Shown: one piece after another, positions 1-11,400 of the stretch
Position numbering within the stretch: the first letter of the stretch is position 1
Layout: each line of letters starts with the position of its first letter
NCBI GenBank assembly: GCA_018398805.1
Contig: JAGFBZ010002023.1
Coordinates: 1-64,000 of the forward strand
DNA: 64,000 nucleotides
Reading direction: 5' to 3'
DNA from: Hirundichthys speculiger
Taxonomy: Eukaryota > Chordata > Actinopteri > Beloniformes > Exocoetidae
Position numbers and translations under genes: made by a program
The notes under the pieces: model-generated
What the model saw: the letters and a program-made list of their open reading frames with translations, nothing else
Databases searched by the model: none
What the model was told of the DNA's origin: nothing

Positions 1-1085
1 GAATGGAAACCAATATGTTCAGACCAAATGATATTGGGAGGAGACCATAATATAGCCCCGACTCTTGGCTAGATAGAATACCTCACAGGTATTCTCAACC
101 TGTATACGATGACACCATACTGAATTTATGTACAACAACATGCATAATGATTATTGGAGAACTTTAAATCCAACATCTGTTCAGTTTACTTGGATAACTC
201 TGCAGGAAACGGGTCAGTGCTCTAGACTAGATTCTGCTGATTTCAAGCGAGTATGCAAAGATATTTTCAAATTGTGACATTTTCACCTCCACTCACAGAA
301 CACTGCATGATAAGTCTAAACTGTAACATCCAAGCAACATCAGAATTCTCAATATTGGAAGTTTAATAATAATTTATGCCAGAATGTGGTTTCTGTGATC
401 AGGTGAAAATCTTCTTGGAGGTTGAGAAATTAGACATGAGTGATACTAATAAATGGGAATGGTTAAATTTGAGGCCAAACGTATAGCAATCACACAGGCA
501 AAAAACTGTCACACATAAAGAAACAAAGCAAAAGGATGAATTGATAAAATCAACTCTTTAACAAACATTCTCAAATATCCTAGAAGACGAAACTGAAATA
601 AAGTAACTACAGTCCCAGTTAGATGACATTTACACAGCAAAGCAAATGGAGCTTATATTCGTTCAAGAGCTAGATGGATCGAAAAGGGTGAAAAGAGTTC
701 AGCAATTTCTTGGACTCGAAAAACAAAGACAGGCTAAGAGGAAAAAATAAGCTTATGACAAAGATGAAAGTTGTATTAAAAGATCAGAACTTAATCCAGG
801 AAGAAATTTGTCTCTTTATAGTAACTTAGATAAGTCAAAATTTAATAATCAGAATGTGACATTCTATTTGAAAGCATCAATGATGACATTAAAAAAACTA
901 GATTGCAGAAGACAAACAATACTTGAAGAAGAATTAAATATAACAGAAATTGAAAATGCACTAAAACAAATGAAAAACAGTAAATCACCAGGGATCGACG
1001 GTTTAACGTCCGAATCCTAAAACATTTTTGGGTAGACATTAAAAAATTACTGTATAAAGGCTTTTCTAGAATGTATTAAAAAGTC
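1..1085 (+). mobile_element. L1-type LINE ORF2 remnant (endonuclease end to start of RT)
   Basis: Frame-hopping translation gives pieces typical of a fish L1/Tx1-type ORF2. Near 30-60 there is a degenerate GGDHNIAP (the endonuclease GGDFN motif). Around 655-700 lies RARWIEKGEK, the linker just before the reverse transcriptase. At 910-1015 an RT palm start reads KQMKNSKSPGIDGLTSE, followed by a frameshifted stretch resembling HFWVDIKKLLYK. Stops and frameshifts interrupt the frame many times and the RT catalytic box is missing, so this is a dead 3'-truncated copy whose 5' part runs off the left edge. The L1-like clade is inferred from motif order and the NKSPG-type wording. Confidence 0.75.
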
Positions 1086-1975
1086 TGTCGCATGCTTACT
1101 CCATTTATCATTAGATGTTACGTCTGTTCACTGTGACGCTCCATTCACCTACTGTTTACGCGGTGCAGCGCCATCTAGTGGCAGATGTGTAATGACAGTA
1201 GAAAAGTTTTGACCTCGATTATAGGACACCTACTTTTGAAAATATTTTTGCCGCCTGTGCACAACAACATCTTGTACATGTGAAAGGCCAGAGAGGTTGT
1301 GTAAAAAAAAAAGAGGAATCGCTGAAAACTGTGAGAGATGTACTCTTAATAAAAATGACAAAGTTTTCCCTGTCCTGTACATCATTGTCAAGTTAACAAA
1401 CATATTCAGTTAATCTTCCTAGTTGACCAGCACTTTATGTCCTCTGCCTTCAGGCCCACGCTATTCTTTTAAAGTGACAAAAAAAAAAAAAAATTACACA
1501 ACCGCCACTATGATACTTCCATCTGGGAAACATACACACAGAGAATACATCCATGGCATATTTATTTACACATATGTGATAATGTATGTAGAGAATTTAT
1601 TTGGTCATGCATCTTTGAATTCATAGTCATGATTTCTTGTAATTCAGAATCATTCCCAAGGGCCATGACAGACAAATATTCAATGCGCCACAAACAGCTA
1701 TGATTGAGGTCAACTGCCTGTGATTATACACTCGACAGTAGGTGGTGTCGTGTGCAGATGAAGCTTCAGTAATGAACCTTTTCTGAAACGATCGGCTCAA
1801 ATGGTTCGGTTGCTCATGAGGCTTCATCCACATCACTACAGGAAATCATCTGCGCAAGGGCAGGAAATTTCAGCGTTGTCAAAACGCTGCTGAATAAGTC
1901 CTTGATCAAACGTATTGATTCTAGCGCCGCATGCTACCGGAAATGCAGCACAAAACACTTCCGGGTACGAAACGG
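1086..1975. other. Non-coding stretch, nothing recognised
   Basis: No open frame resembles a known protein. A poly-A run lies near 1480-1492. The short ATG-initiated frames here have no family resemblance or splice context. Confidence 0.5.
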
Positions 1976-2391
1976 ACCAGTTAAAATATTAAAACAAATT
2001 CGGTCCGTGGCCATTTTTTAATTCGTATTTTTGATCCTAGTCTAAAATTGAAATACGAAAAACCGGGCATTTTTTGTTTTTATGTTGGATTCAAAACGAA
2101 AAACGACATAAAAGCCCTTTTTCCTTTTTCAATTTTTGATTGACAGTTGAAAATGGAAAGAACGAATCATACACGGATTATTGTGGCTCAGCAGTATCAT
2201 AACATTAAATCAAATCAAAAATTAAAAAGTGACATTTTGTTTTTCGTTTTTTAATCTAAATCTAAAAAAAAAAAAAAAAAAAGGAAAAAATGCCTGTTTT
2301 TTTTTTTTTAATATTTCACTTTAGACTGGATCAAAAATACGAAATGAAAAAAATGGTAAGGACTGAATTGTTTTATAATCAATGACTGGAC
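1976..2391. mobile_element. Fold-back (long inverted repeat) DNA element, about 0.4 kb
   Basis: The left arm (about 1976-2047) and right arm (about 2321-2391) are inverted copies of each other. The reverse complement of the left arm reads TTTAGACTAGGATCAAAAAT, then ACGAATTAAAAAAATGG; the right arm reads TTTAGACTGGATCAAAAAT, then ACGAAATGAAAAAAATGG. The outer ends (CCAGTTAAAATATT and its degenerate partner AATCAATGACTGG) also pair. The middle is AT-rich and has no coding capacity. A non-autonomous DNA transposon or fold-back element is the simplest reading. No target-site duplication could be fixed, so the superfamily is unknown. Confidence 0.55.
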
Positions 2392-3714
2392 TTTCTGTGT
2401 CGGTACACATCTGTGCCACTAGATGAGCCGCACTGCAGTAACCAGCTAGAGAAAGCAGGACAGTGAACACATGGAGCAGATCTGATGGAACATGGAGGAA
2501 GGACACGAAAGTTTGTTGCAGTCCAGAATTTTTTTTTCAGACAGGAATTGTAAATATTTCTACTGAGTTGCTACCTGAACTGTAAAGTTCACAGATTTTT
2601 ATGTTCTTCATGTCGTTCTAGGTTTTTTCGCATGTTTACCTGCCAATTATCTTCCGATTCCGCAGCAGCCAGTAACAGACTTTTCAAAACAAAAGCATGT
2701 GAGCAACATGGGTTAACGCGCATTAAAATAAATGTATAATATAATATAATATTATATTATATTATATTATATACACCTATAATATATCGCATCGACAGAT
2801 CTACCTGTTTTAATTACAGTCATTTATTTCTACGATCACAGAGATACAGATCAGATTTTTTCAGAAAATCTAAACTGTATTGATTTTTAAAAAAGCAACA
2901 TTTCATAGTAAAATTCATAATGTTGAAAGAATGTGACATTTTGTTGTGAAACTGCAATTTTTGTTGTATAATTACAATATTTTGCTGTAAAATCACAAAG
3001 CTCACAAAGTCGTGATTTTTTTTCATTTAATATTTCTACTTTTATCGTGAAATACTGACTTTCACAAAATCTAAACGTTTTGATGCTCACTTTTAAAAAT
3101 GACTAATTTATATTGTAAATATTTTGACTTTCAGATAGAATTGATTCTGACCTAAATTCAAGACTTTCTACTGTATTTTAATGACTTAAAAAAGATTTTT
3201 TTTAAATAAAAAGTAAGATAAAAGTAGGACTTTGTGGTAAAATTTACATTTTTATATAACCAAATTTCACAGAAATGCGACTTTTTAACTTTATATCACA
3301 ACTTAGTGGAGCAAAATACTGAATTTTGCAAAATGCAACTTTGTTTTAAAAATATAATTTTTGTCGTAAAATCTCAGATTTAACAAAATCATGACTTTTT
3401 ACATCAAATCGCAAATTCTTGTCATAAAATTACAAATTTTTTAAAAAAATTTCAAAACTTTTTGAAAGAATGGTCAACTTTTGACGTAAAGTCACAAAGT
3501 TCTAATTGTACATTTCTGTTGTAAAAATCTCTATTTTTGTTGTAAAGTTTAAACGATTAACTTTGACTCCATCATGCTCTTAAACGTATCATAAATGTGT
3601 CTTTGATGTCTTAATTAACCAGGAAGTCTTAAATGTAGCAATTAACTTTTAAAACCAAATCAAGTTCAGCTTTGAGCTCACTTTTGTTTCCAGTAACCAT
3701 GGAAACAAACTCTG
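2392..3714. repeat. AT-rich degenerate quasi-repeat tract
   Basis: After an ATATA-type microsatellite at about 2738-2775, the stretch from 2815 to 3570 is a loose patchwork of phrases such as TTTTGTTGTAAAATCACAAA and GACTTTTTNACATAAA, repeated every 20-40 bases with much drift. The same texture recurs at 8838-9580, 22740-23110, 31085-31480, 32000-33060 and 40780-41230. It has no coding potential. Confidence 0.5.
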
Positions 3715-4137
3715 ATCCATCCATCCCTCCATCCATGCCAGCCATCCAGCCCCGCCAACCCAGTACAAGCCAGCCCCCAGCCAGCCAACCAGCCAGCCCG
3801 GCAGCCAGCCCCCGCCGCAGCCCGCCAGCCAGCCAGCCACCACCAGCCAGCCAGCCCCGCCAGCGAGCCCGCCAGCAAGCAGGAGCCGCCAGCCAGCAAG
3901 CCAGAAAGCCAGGCCAACCAGCCAGCCAACAGCCAGCCCGCCAGCCCAGCAACCAGCCAGCCAGCCCGCCAGCCAACAACCAGCCAGCCCGCCAGCTAGC
4001 CAACCAGCAAGCCCCCGCCCGCCACCAGCCAGCCAGCCAGCCCCGCCAGCCAGCCAGCCCGCCAGCCAGACAGCCAGCCAGCCAGCCAGCCAAGCCAGCC
4101 CGCCAGCCAGCCAGCCCGCCAGCCCGCAGCCAGCGAG

Positions 4138-4174
<37 letters not shown>

Positions 4175-7097
4175 CGCCAAGGAGCCAGCCAGCAGCCAGC
4201 CCGCAGCCAGCCCGCCCGCCAGCCCCAACAGCCAGCCAGCCAGCCAGCCCGCCAGCGCCAGCAGCAAGCCAGCCAAAGCCAGCCAACCAACCCAGCGGAG
4301 CCCGCCGCCAGCCAACCAGCAACCCGCCAGCCAGCCCGCCAGCCCGCTCAGCCAACCAGCCCGCCGCCAGCCAGCCAGCCAGCCCGCCAGCCAGCCAGCC
4401 AGCAGAGCCGCCAGCCAGCCAACCAGCCAGCCAGCCAGCCCGCCCGAGCCAGCCAGCCAAGCCAAACCAGCGAGCCCGCGCCAGCCCGCAAGACAGCAGC
4501 CCAAGCAGCCCGCCAGCGAGCCATCCCAGCCAGCCACCCCAGCCAACAGCCAGCCCGCCAGAGAGCCCGAGAGCCCGCCAGCCAGCCCGGAGCCGCCAAC
4601 CAGCCAGGCCAGCCAGCCAACCAGCCAGCCCGCCGCCCGCCAGCCAGCCCCAGCCAGCCCGCCAGCCAGCCAGCTAGCCCGCCCGCCAGAGCCCGCCAGC
4701 CAGCCAACCAGCCAGCCAGCCAGCCCGCCACCGGAGCAAAACAGCCAGCCAGCTCACCGCCAGCCCGCCAGCAAGCCCGCCAGCCAACCAGCAAGAACAA
4801 GCCAGCCGCCAGCCCGCCAGGCAAGCCAGCCCGCCCCGCCAGCCAACAGCCAGCAGCCCGCCGCCCAGCCCAGCCCCGCCAGCCAGCCCCAGCCAGCCAG
4901 CGCCAGCCAGCCAGCCCGCCAGTCCAGCCAGACAGCCAGCCAGCCCCCAGTCCCGCTCAGCCGCCAGCCGCCAACCACAGCCCCGAGCCCGCCAGCAAGC
5001 CCGCCAGCCACCGCCAGCAAGCCCAGCCGCAGGCCAACCAGCGAGCCCGCCAGCCAGCAAGAGGCGCCCGCCAGCAGCCAACCAGCCAGCCCGCAGCCCG
5101 CCAGCCAGCCAGCCAACAGCCCGCCAGCCCCCAGCGAGCCCGCCAGCAGCCCGCAGCGAGCCGCAAGCCAGCCCGCAGCAGCAACCAGCGAGCCGCCAGG
5201 AGCCAGCCAGACAGGCCCGAGCAGCCGCCAGCAGCCAGCCAGTCAACCACCAGCCAGCCAAACAGCCAGCCCGCCAGCGAGCCAAGAGCCAAAGAAGAGA
5301 AAGAAGAAGAAAGAAAGCCGACAGCCAAGCCTCGCCAGCCAGAAGCCCGCCAGCGAGGCACCAGCCCGGAAAAGATGGGGAGCCCGCAGAAGAGAAGAGA
5401 AAGCAGCGTAAGAAGCAACAGAAGAAGAAGGAGAAAAATGAAGAATAGAAGCCGCCAGGCCAGCCATCCAGCCAGAAAAAGAAGAAGAGCCGAACAGAAA
5501 GCAGAAGAAAGGAAGACAAGGAAAGAAAGAAAAGCACAAGAAAGAGACGACCTTCAAGAAAGCAAGAAACACGAGCGAACTAAGCCGAAAAATAAAGAAT
5601 AAAGAGAGAAGATAAGAAGAAAGAGACCAGAAGCAGTCGAGAGGAGAAAGGAAGAAACAAATGAAGTCAGAACGAAGCAACCAACAGAAAAAAAAGAAGC
5701 CCAGCGAGCACCCCCAGCCCAAAAGAAAGCAAAGAAGCAAGAAAGAAAGAAAGGAAAGAAGCCCCCAAACCGAAGCAGAAAAAGAGAGAAAGAGAAGGAA
5801 GAAAGAAAAGAAGAAGAAGAAGAAAGAGCCCGACGAAAGATAAACGAAAGGCTAAAAAAGGAAGAAGAAAGAAGATACAAGAGAAACCAGGAAAGAAAAA
5901 AAAGTAAAAGAAAGAGATAGAAGAGAAAGGCCAGCCAGAAAAAGTGAGACGAAGAACGAAAGCAAGCCCAAAACAGAAGAAAGAAAGCAAAAGCAGTCCC
6001 GCGGCGCCAAAGAAAAGCCGCCAAAAGATAGAAGCCCGAGAGAAGAAAAGCCCGAAGCATGAAGCCACCCAAAGCCCGCAATAAGAAGAGCCAGAAAGCA
6101 CTAAGCTCAGAAGCAAAGAAAACAAGAAAGAAGCCCGCCAGCCCGAAGAAAAGAAGAAAAACAGAAAAGAGAAGAAAGAAAAAAGGAGAAAAGAATAAAC
6201 CCGCAGCGAGAAAGAAGAGAAAGCCGTAAAGAAAAGAGAAGCCCGCAAAACAGCCCAAGCCAGCAAAGAACCAAAGAAGAAAGAAAGCAAAGAAACCAAA
6301 CAAGAAAAACCGAGAGACAAAAAGAAAGAAAACAGAAGAAAAAAAGCCCGCAGAAAGAAAGAAAAAAAAAAAGCCAGAAAGGAGAAAGACCAGTAAAAGA
6401 AGAAAGAAAAACAGAAAGAAAGAAGCCGCCCGGAGGCGCCACAGACCCAACAGACAACAGCGAGTAAGAAGCCAAAAAGCCATAAAAAAAATAAAAGAAG
6501 CCCGCAAGCCAATAGATAAATAAAGCACACGCGCGCCCAAATACCCGCCAGCCAGCCGCAAATACATAAGCCCGCCAAAAAGCCAGGCCACCAAGCCAGC
6601 CAGCCCGCCACCACCCCACCACAGCCCGCCAGCCCGCCAGCAAGCCAGCCACCAGCCAGCAACCGCCACCCGCCGCCAGCGCCAGCCCGCCAGCGAGCCC
6701 GCCGCTCTAGCAGCAAGCAAACAGGCCCGCAAAGCCCGCAGCCAGCAACGAGCGAGCCCGCGAGCACCCCCAGGCAATAACCAGCCATCCAGCTAGCCCG
6801 CCAGCCAGCCCTCCACAGCCAGCCGCGCCAGCAGCAGCACCAGCCACTCCGCAAGCCCAGCCACCCCAGCCAGCCATCCCAGCCAGCATCCATCCCTCCT
6901 CCATCCCATCCATCCATCATCATCCATCCCTCAATCCCTCCATCATCATCCCTCCATCCATCCATCATCCATCCATCATCCATCCATCCATCCTCCATCA
7001 TCCATCCATCCCATCATCCCTCCATCCCTCCATCCATCCATCCATCCATATCCCTCCATCCATCCATCCCTCCATCCATCCATCCATCCATCATCAT
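3715..7097. repeat. CCAG/CCCG satellite bracketed by (CATC)n, with a purine-rich core
   Basis: The tract opens with (ATCC)n at 3715-3750 and passes into a 1.5-kb array of AGCC-type tetramers (CCAGCCAGCCCG variants). It becomes a GAAAG-rich purine tract at 5285-6535, returns to AGCC tetramers at 6540-6890 and closes with (CATC)n up to 7097. A frame of 579 codons, mostly Pro-Ala-Ser-Gln, runs through 3672-5411, but it is a simple-repeat by-product: the tetramer has no stop in this phase and opposite-strand frames are equally open. The shared tetramer length suggests CATC and CAGC arrays are mutational derivatives of one another. Confidence 0.9.
5285..6535 (+). repeat. Purine-rich GAAAG/GAAGAA tract inside the CCAG satellite
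   Basis: About 1.25 kb in which the + strand is strongly purine-biased ([19 protein letters not shown]), punctuated by leftover AGCCCGCC words from the surrounding array. Long polypurine strands can form triplex DNA. The tract could also be a consensus artefact of long-read base-calling within a tetramer array, so its sequence should be treated with caution. Confidence 0.7.
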
Positions 7098-8189
7098 TAT
7101 TTCCTATTTTCAGTGTCTTAACTTGTTTCTGTGCTGAAGTAAGTCTGTTTTTATATCATTTTAATCGTTTAAACTGTTTCAGACCCTTGAACATCTACCA
7201 GGTCTAAACTGGAAACCAGTAAAAATGTCATTTCCGCAGAACTGATTCACAGAATCTTCTGGTCTTCTTCTATTTTAGCTGGTGTGTGTTTTTTTTTTTT
7301 GGAGTGCACGTCCTGTAATACCACTTTGTACCACTAGAGGCGCTCTTGTCCTCCTACAGCGGCTGACCTGTGAACTTTCCTGTGATTTGCTGCCCCCATG
7401 TGGTCAGAATGAATAAGTTCTCCTCCGGTGTCTGAAGGAGGGTCCCGCAGACGTCCTCCGGACCAGAATTTGGGTTTGGATCCATCATCCATCCAGGTCT
7501 GAACGGTCCTGAACTCCTCCTGAACCTGGGCAGCTCTGCTGAAACAGCTGGATGACGTCACTGCTGCCAAAGCAGCTCCAAGCAGCTGTTAACTCCGAGG
7601 AGAAACAGCACCGCCATCTTTGATGGCTGTGTTTAGTACAGACATGAGAAACTGGAATTACATCACTGTTCCTCATATTTATTCTTCAACACCTGCCTTT
7701 GAGGAACAACTTGATAAAAAAAAAATTACTTTCAAATGATAGGATCTAGTTTGGTCAGGGTGTTTCTGAAATTCCCAGAGAAAGACTCCTACTGAACCGA
7801 ATGAGGTTTGGATGAAATCAATGAAATATCCGCCCCCTTTTAAACTCTGTAGCTCCGCCCACTTTACTGTAGCGCCGTCACTCAAACTTTAAACTGCCCA
7901 CAACACCTCGACAAAAAAAAAATTTCATCTTTGTCATATAATTTTAATCGCGACCTTTTGTCTCTTTGTCTGTAAAATCAAAAAGGGTTTTACTTTATCA
8001 GTCAAACAACAAACGTTTGCTGGTTGTCTCTGTAGTAATCATCTGAAGAGACTGGATGTTTGTGCTTTATGTTATTAACTGTGTACAGCTGTGTATTTAA
8101 TGTTTGTCCAGCACCTTCCTGAAAACATTAAAAATTTATTAAAATGAACTTTTAGACTTCAGGAGGAAAATAAAGCTCAGAGTAAATCA
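7098..8189. other. Intergenic DNA upstream of uqcc1, no gene recognised
   Basis: Ordinary-complexity DNA without a supportable exon. GDF5, the gene expected here from conserved vertebrate order, was not found; a far 3' UTR could not be excluded. A stretch at 7176-7216 recurs in similar form at 63700-63742. Confidence 0.4.
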
Positions 8190-8377
8190 AACTGCAGCGG
8201 GGCGGAACTCTTCTTCGCCGGGGCGGGGGGTTTCTGGTCGGACAAGACTGTCTGTCGGACAGATTCCGTTGACATTGCTGAGGGCAGGTGGTACCGAACC
8301 GGAGCCTTTGAGTTCGGGAGCCGCAGAGAAGAGGCGGCCCGTTCCTCCTCGACTGACCACCGGGACCCGCTGGAGTC
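8190..8377 (+). promoter_or_regulatory. uqcc1: uqcc1 promoter and 5' UTR region
   Basis: CpG-rich sequence directly before the uqcc1 start codon, with a GC box (CGGGGCGGGG) at about 8219-8230 and no TATA box at a convincing distance. This fits a housekeeping mitochondrial gene. The transcription start cannot be fixed from sequence alone. Confidence 0.55.
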
Positions 8378-8437
8378 ATGTACCGGCGGCCGCTGCAGGT
8401 CGCAGCCAGGAGCGTCCTGAACGCGGCGCGCGGAAAG
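8378..8437 (+). CDS. uqcc1: uqcc1 exon 1 (start codon, targeting peptide)
   Basis: Encodes [20 protein letters not shown] and ends in phase 0 before GTGAGC. The start is chosen because it is the first ATG in the CpG-rich leader, has G at -3 and gives a basic, amphipathic presequence. Exon 1 is poorly conserved in this family, so the start is less certain than the later exons. Confidence 0.8.
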
Positions 8438-11400
8438 GTGAGCTGCTAATGGCTAACTAGGCTTGTGTAACAGCAAATGAGACAGATGAACCGGGCCAGC
8501 TGAACCGAACTGTAACCGAGTCGACTGAACCTAATCGAGCTGAGGCTGAAGCTGCATGTAGGTTTCCAGGTGTGGTTGGTGTCTGTGGTTTAGTTACCTG
8601 TCAGAGTCCTTGCTCTGGTTCCGGCTGGTCTGGAGGTTCTGGAGAGCTGATGAGTCTCAGGCTGATAGATGATCAGCAGAGATGTGAGAAAACAAGACAC
8701 CAAACTTGAGCTGGAACATTCCTCGAAGCTCTAATTGATGACTGATTGATTGATCATCATTTATTGGTGATTAGTCTGTGATCAGTTCCAGTGACGTCAC
8801 GAGTAGAACACCTGAGTTGTTCCTGACGTCAAAGACATACATGTAATTCCGGAAAAAAAAAAAAAAAAAAAAAAGTAGTAGTGTTTGTATGAGAAAGTTG
8901 TGATTTTGGGGAATTTTGAGATTTTACAACAAAAAGCATCTATTTTTAGGACAAAAGCTTTCAAAATTAAAACAGTCTTAGTTTTAAAGTCGATGATCTG
9001 AAAAAAAAAATGTAATTTTAAATCAAAAAGCTTCAGGAAGTTGGAGTCATGAAAATTTGTGATTTTACAACAAAAAGTGGTGATTTTTGTCAAAAAGGCT
9101 CAATTTTATAAAATTGAATTTACAACAAAAAGTTGTGATTTAATATCAAAAAGTCTCACATTTTTTAGAATTTAAGATTTAATGACCAAAATGTACTTTT
9201 TTCCAACAAAAGTTGTTGTCTTTAAAACAAAAACTTAATTTGACAAATTTCACAATTTGTTTTTATTTTTATTTTTTTATTTAAAATAATTCTAAGTTCT
9301 TATTTTACAAATTTTGATTTGGCAAAATTATGACAAAAATTGTAATTTAAATTAGTTTTTCAAGAAACCGTCTTGATTGTAGAACAAAGTCTTAGTTTTA
9401 GAACAAAAAGTTTTACAACTAAAATCAATGTTTTCAAAACTTACCATTTAACAGTAAATCTTATTTTATTTTTTTCTTTGGGACCAAAAGTTTCACTTAT
9501 AAAATATTTGCATTTTTGTTATGTGATTTTGTAATTTTATGCCAAAGTTAATTTGGTAAAAGTCGGTCAGAGTAGTGACTTTAAAGTTTGATTGACGTTT
9601 CTATGTAACCGGGGGTGGAGCTCCAACGGGGGCGGGGCTCTTTTAAAGCTACAACAGGTAGCGATACCACCCCTGACCACAAGGGGGCACCTGGGTTTGA
9701 AGGTCACCTGGGTTTGAAGGTCACCTGTAGCGAGGCTGAACTTCACATCTCATTTGTGCTCGTCTTCCTTCTTCCAGGTGTCTGACAAAGAACGTTCCAG
9801 ACCGTTGGCGGCGTGTTGGCTGGCCGCCGTTGGCGGTCCCTGCTCGACGCCACGGCAGACGCTCCACAGCACCGTGCAGGTAATGGAACCGTGTCTTCTC
9901 CACACCTGAGGTGGTAACATGATGTCTGGGAGGCGGGGTCATCTCTACTGGTGTGTCTTCATGGACGTGGGCATGACCTGTTCTCTGTGGTCATATGGGC
10001 CTGTCTCCACTGGACCAATCACAACAGGGAGGGGGCGGGGTTTATGTGATGATGTCAGCTGTCATGTGAATCCATGTTCAGAACCAGTCCAAACTTCAGA
10101 GGGAACTAGATCATGAATATGAAACCAGATTATAAACCCAGCTCCAGAACCAGGTTCAGATGAAGACCAACATTCAGTAGAGACGTCCAAAACTGGAACT
10201 CTGAGCTGAAACAAGAATTTCATCATTTCTGGAGGTGTCCATGGTTTCTGGAGGTGTCCATGGTTTCTGGAGGTCTCCATGGTTTCTGGAGGTCTCTATA
10301 GTCTCTGGAGGTCTCCATCATTTCTGGAGGTCTCCATCGTCTCTGGAGGTCTCCATAGTTTATGGAGGTCTCCATCGTCTCTGGAGGTCTCCATCGTTTC
10401 TGGAGGTCTCCATAGTTTATGGAGGTCTCTGTCATTTCTGGAGGTCTCCATAGTCTCTGGAGATCTCCATCGTTTCTGGAGGTCTCCATCGTCTCTGGAG
10501 GTCTCCATAGTCTCTGGATGTCTCCATCGTTTCTGGAGGTCTCCATCGTTTCTGGAGGTCTCCATAGTCTCTGGAGGTCTCCATAGTCTCTGGAGGTCTC
10601 CATGGTTTCTGGAGGTCTCTCGTTTCTGGAGGTCTCCATCGTTTCTGGAGGTCTCCATCGTCTCTGGGGGTCTCCATCGTCTCTAGGGGTCTCCATCGTC
10701 TCTGGAGGTCTCCATCATTTCTGGAGGTCTCCATAGTCTCTGGAGATCTCCATCGTTTCTGGAGGTCTCCATCGTCTCTGGAGGTCTCCATGGTTTCTGG
10801 AGGTCTCCATCGTTTCTGGAGGTCTCCATAGTCTCTGGGGGTCTCCATAGTCTCTGGGGTCTCCATCGTCTCTGGAGGTCTCCATAGTCTCTGGAGGTCT
10901 CCATAGTCTCTGGAGGTCTCCATCGTCTCTGGAGGTCTCCGTAGTTTCTGGAGGTCTCCATCGTTTCTGGGGGTCCCCGTAGTCTCTGGAGGTCTCCATC
11001 GTCTCTGGGGGTCTCCATAGTCTCTGGAGGTCTCCATAGTCTCTGGAGGTCTCCATAGTCTCTGGAGGTCTCCATAGTCTCTGGGGGTCTCCATCGTCTC
11101 TGGAGGTCTCCATAGTCTCTGGAGGTCTCCATCATTTCTGGAGGTCTCCATGGTTTTCTGGAGGTCTCCATGGTTTCTGGAGGTCTCCATCGTCTCTGGA
11201 GGTCTCCATGGTCTCTGGAGGTCTCCATAGTCTCTGGAGGTCTTCATCGTTTCTGGAGGTCTCCATAGTTTATGGAGGTCTCCATCGTTTCTGGAGGTCT
11301 CCATAGTCTCTGGGGGTCTCCATAGTCTCTGGGGGTCTCCATCGTCTCTGGGGGTCTCCATCGTCTCTGGGGGTCTCCATGGTCTCTGGGGGTCTCCATG

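Noticed and set aside
3672..5411. Open frame of 579 codons rich in Pro, Ala, Ser and Gln on +
   Set aside because: It is entirely a CCAG/CCCG tetramer array. Opposite-strand frames are equally open, composition follows the tetramer, and no splice or promoter context exists.
1..8377. GDF5 upstream of uqcc1
   Set aside because: Expected from conserved vertebrate order, but no TGF-beta-type coding sequence was seen in this part of the window.
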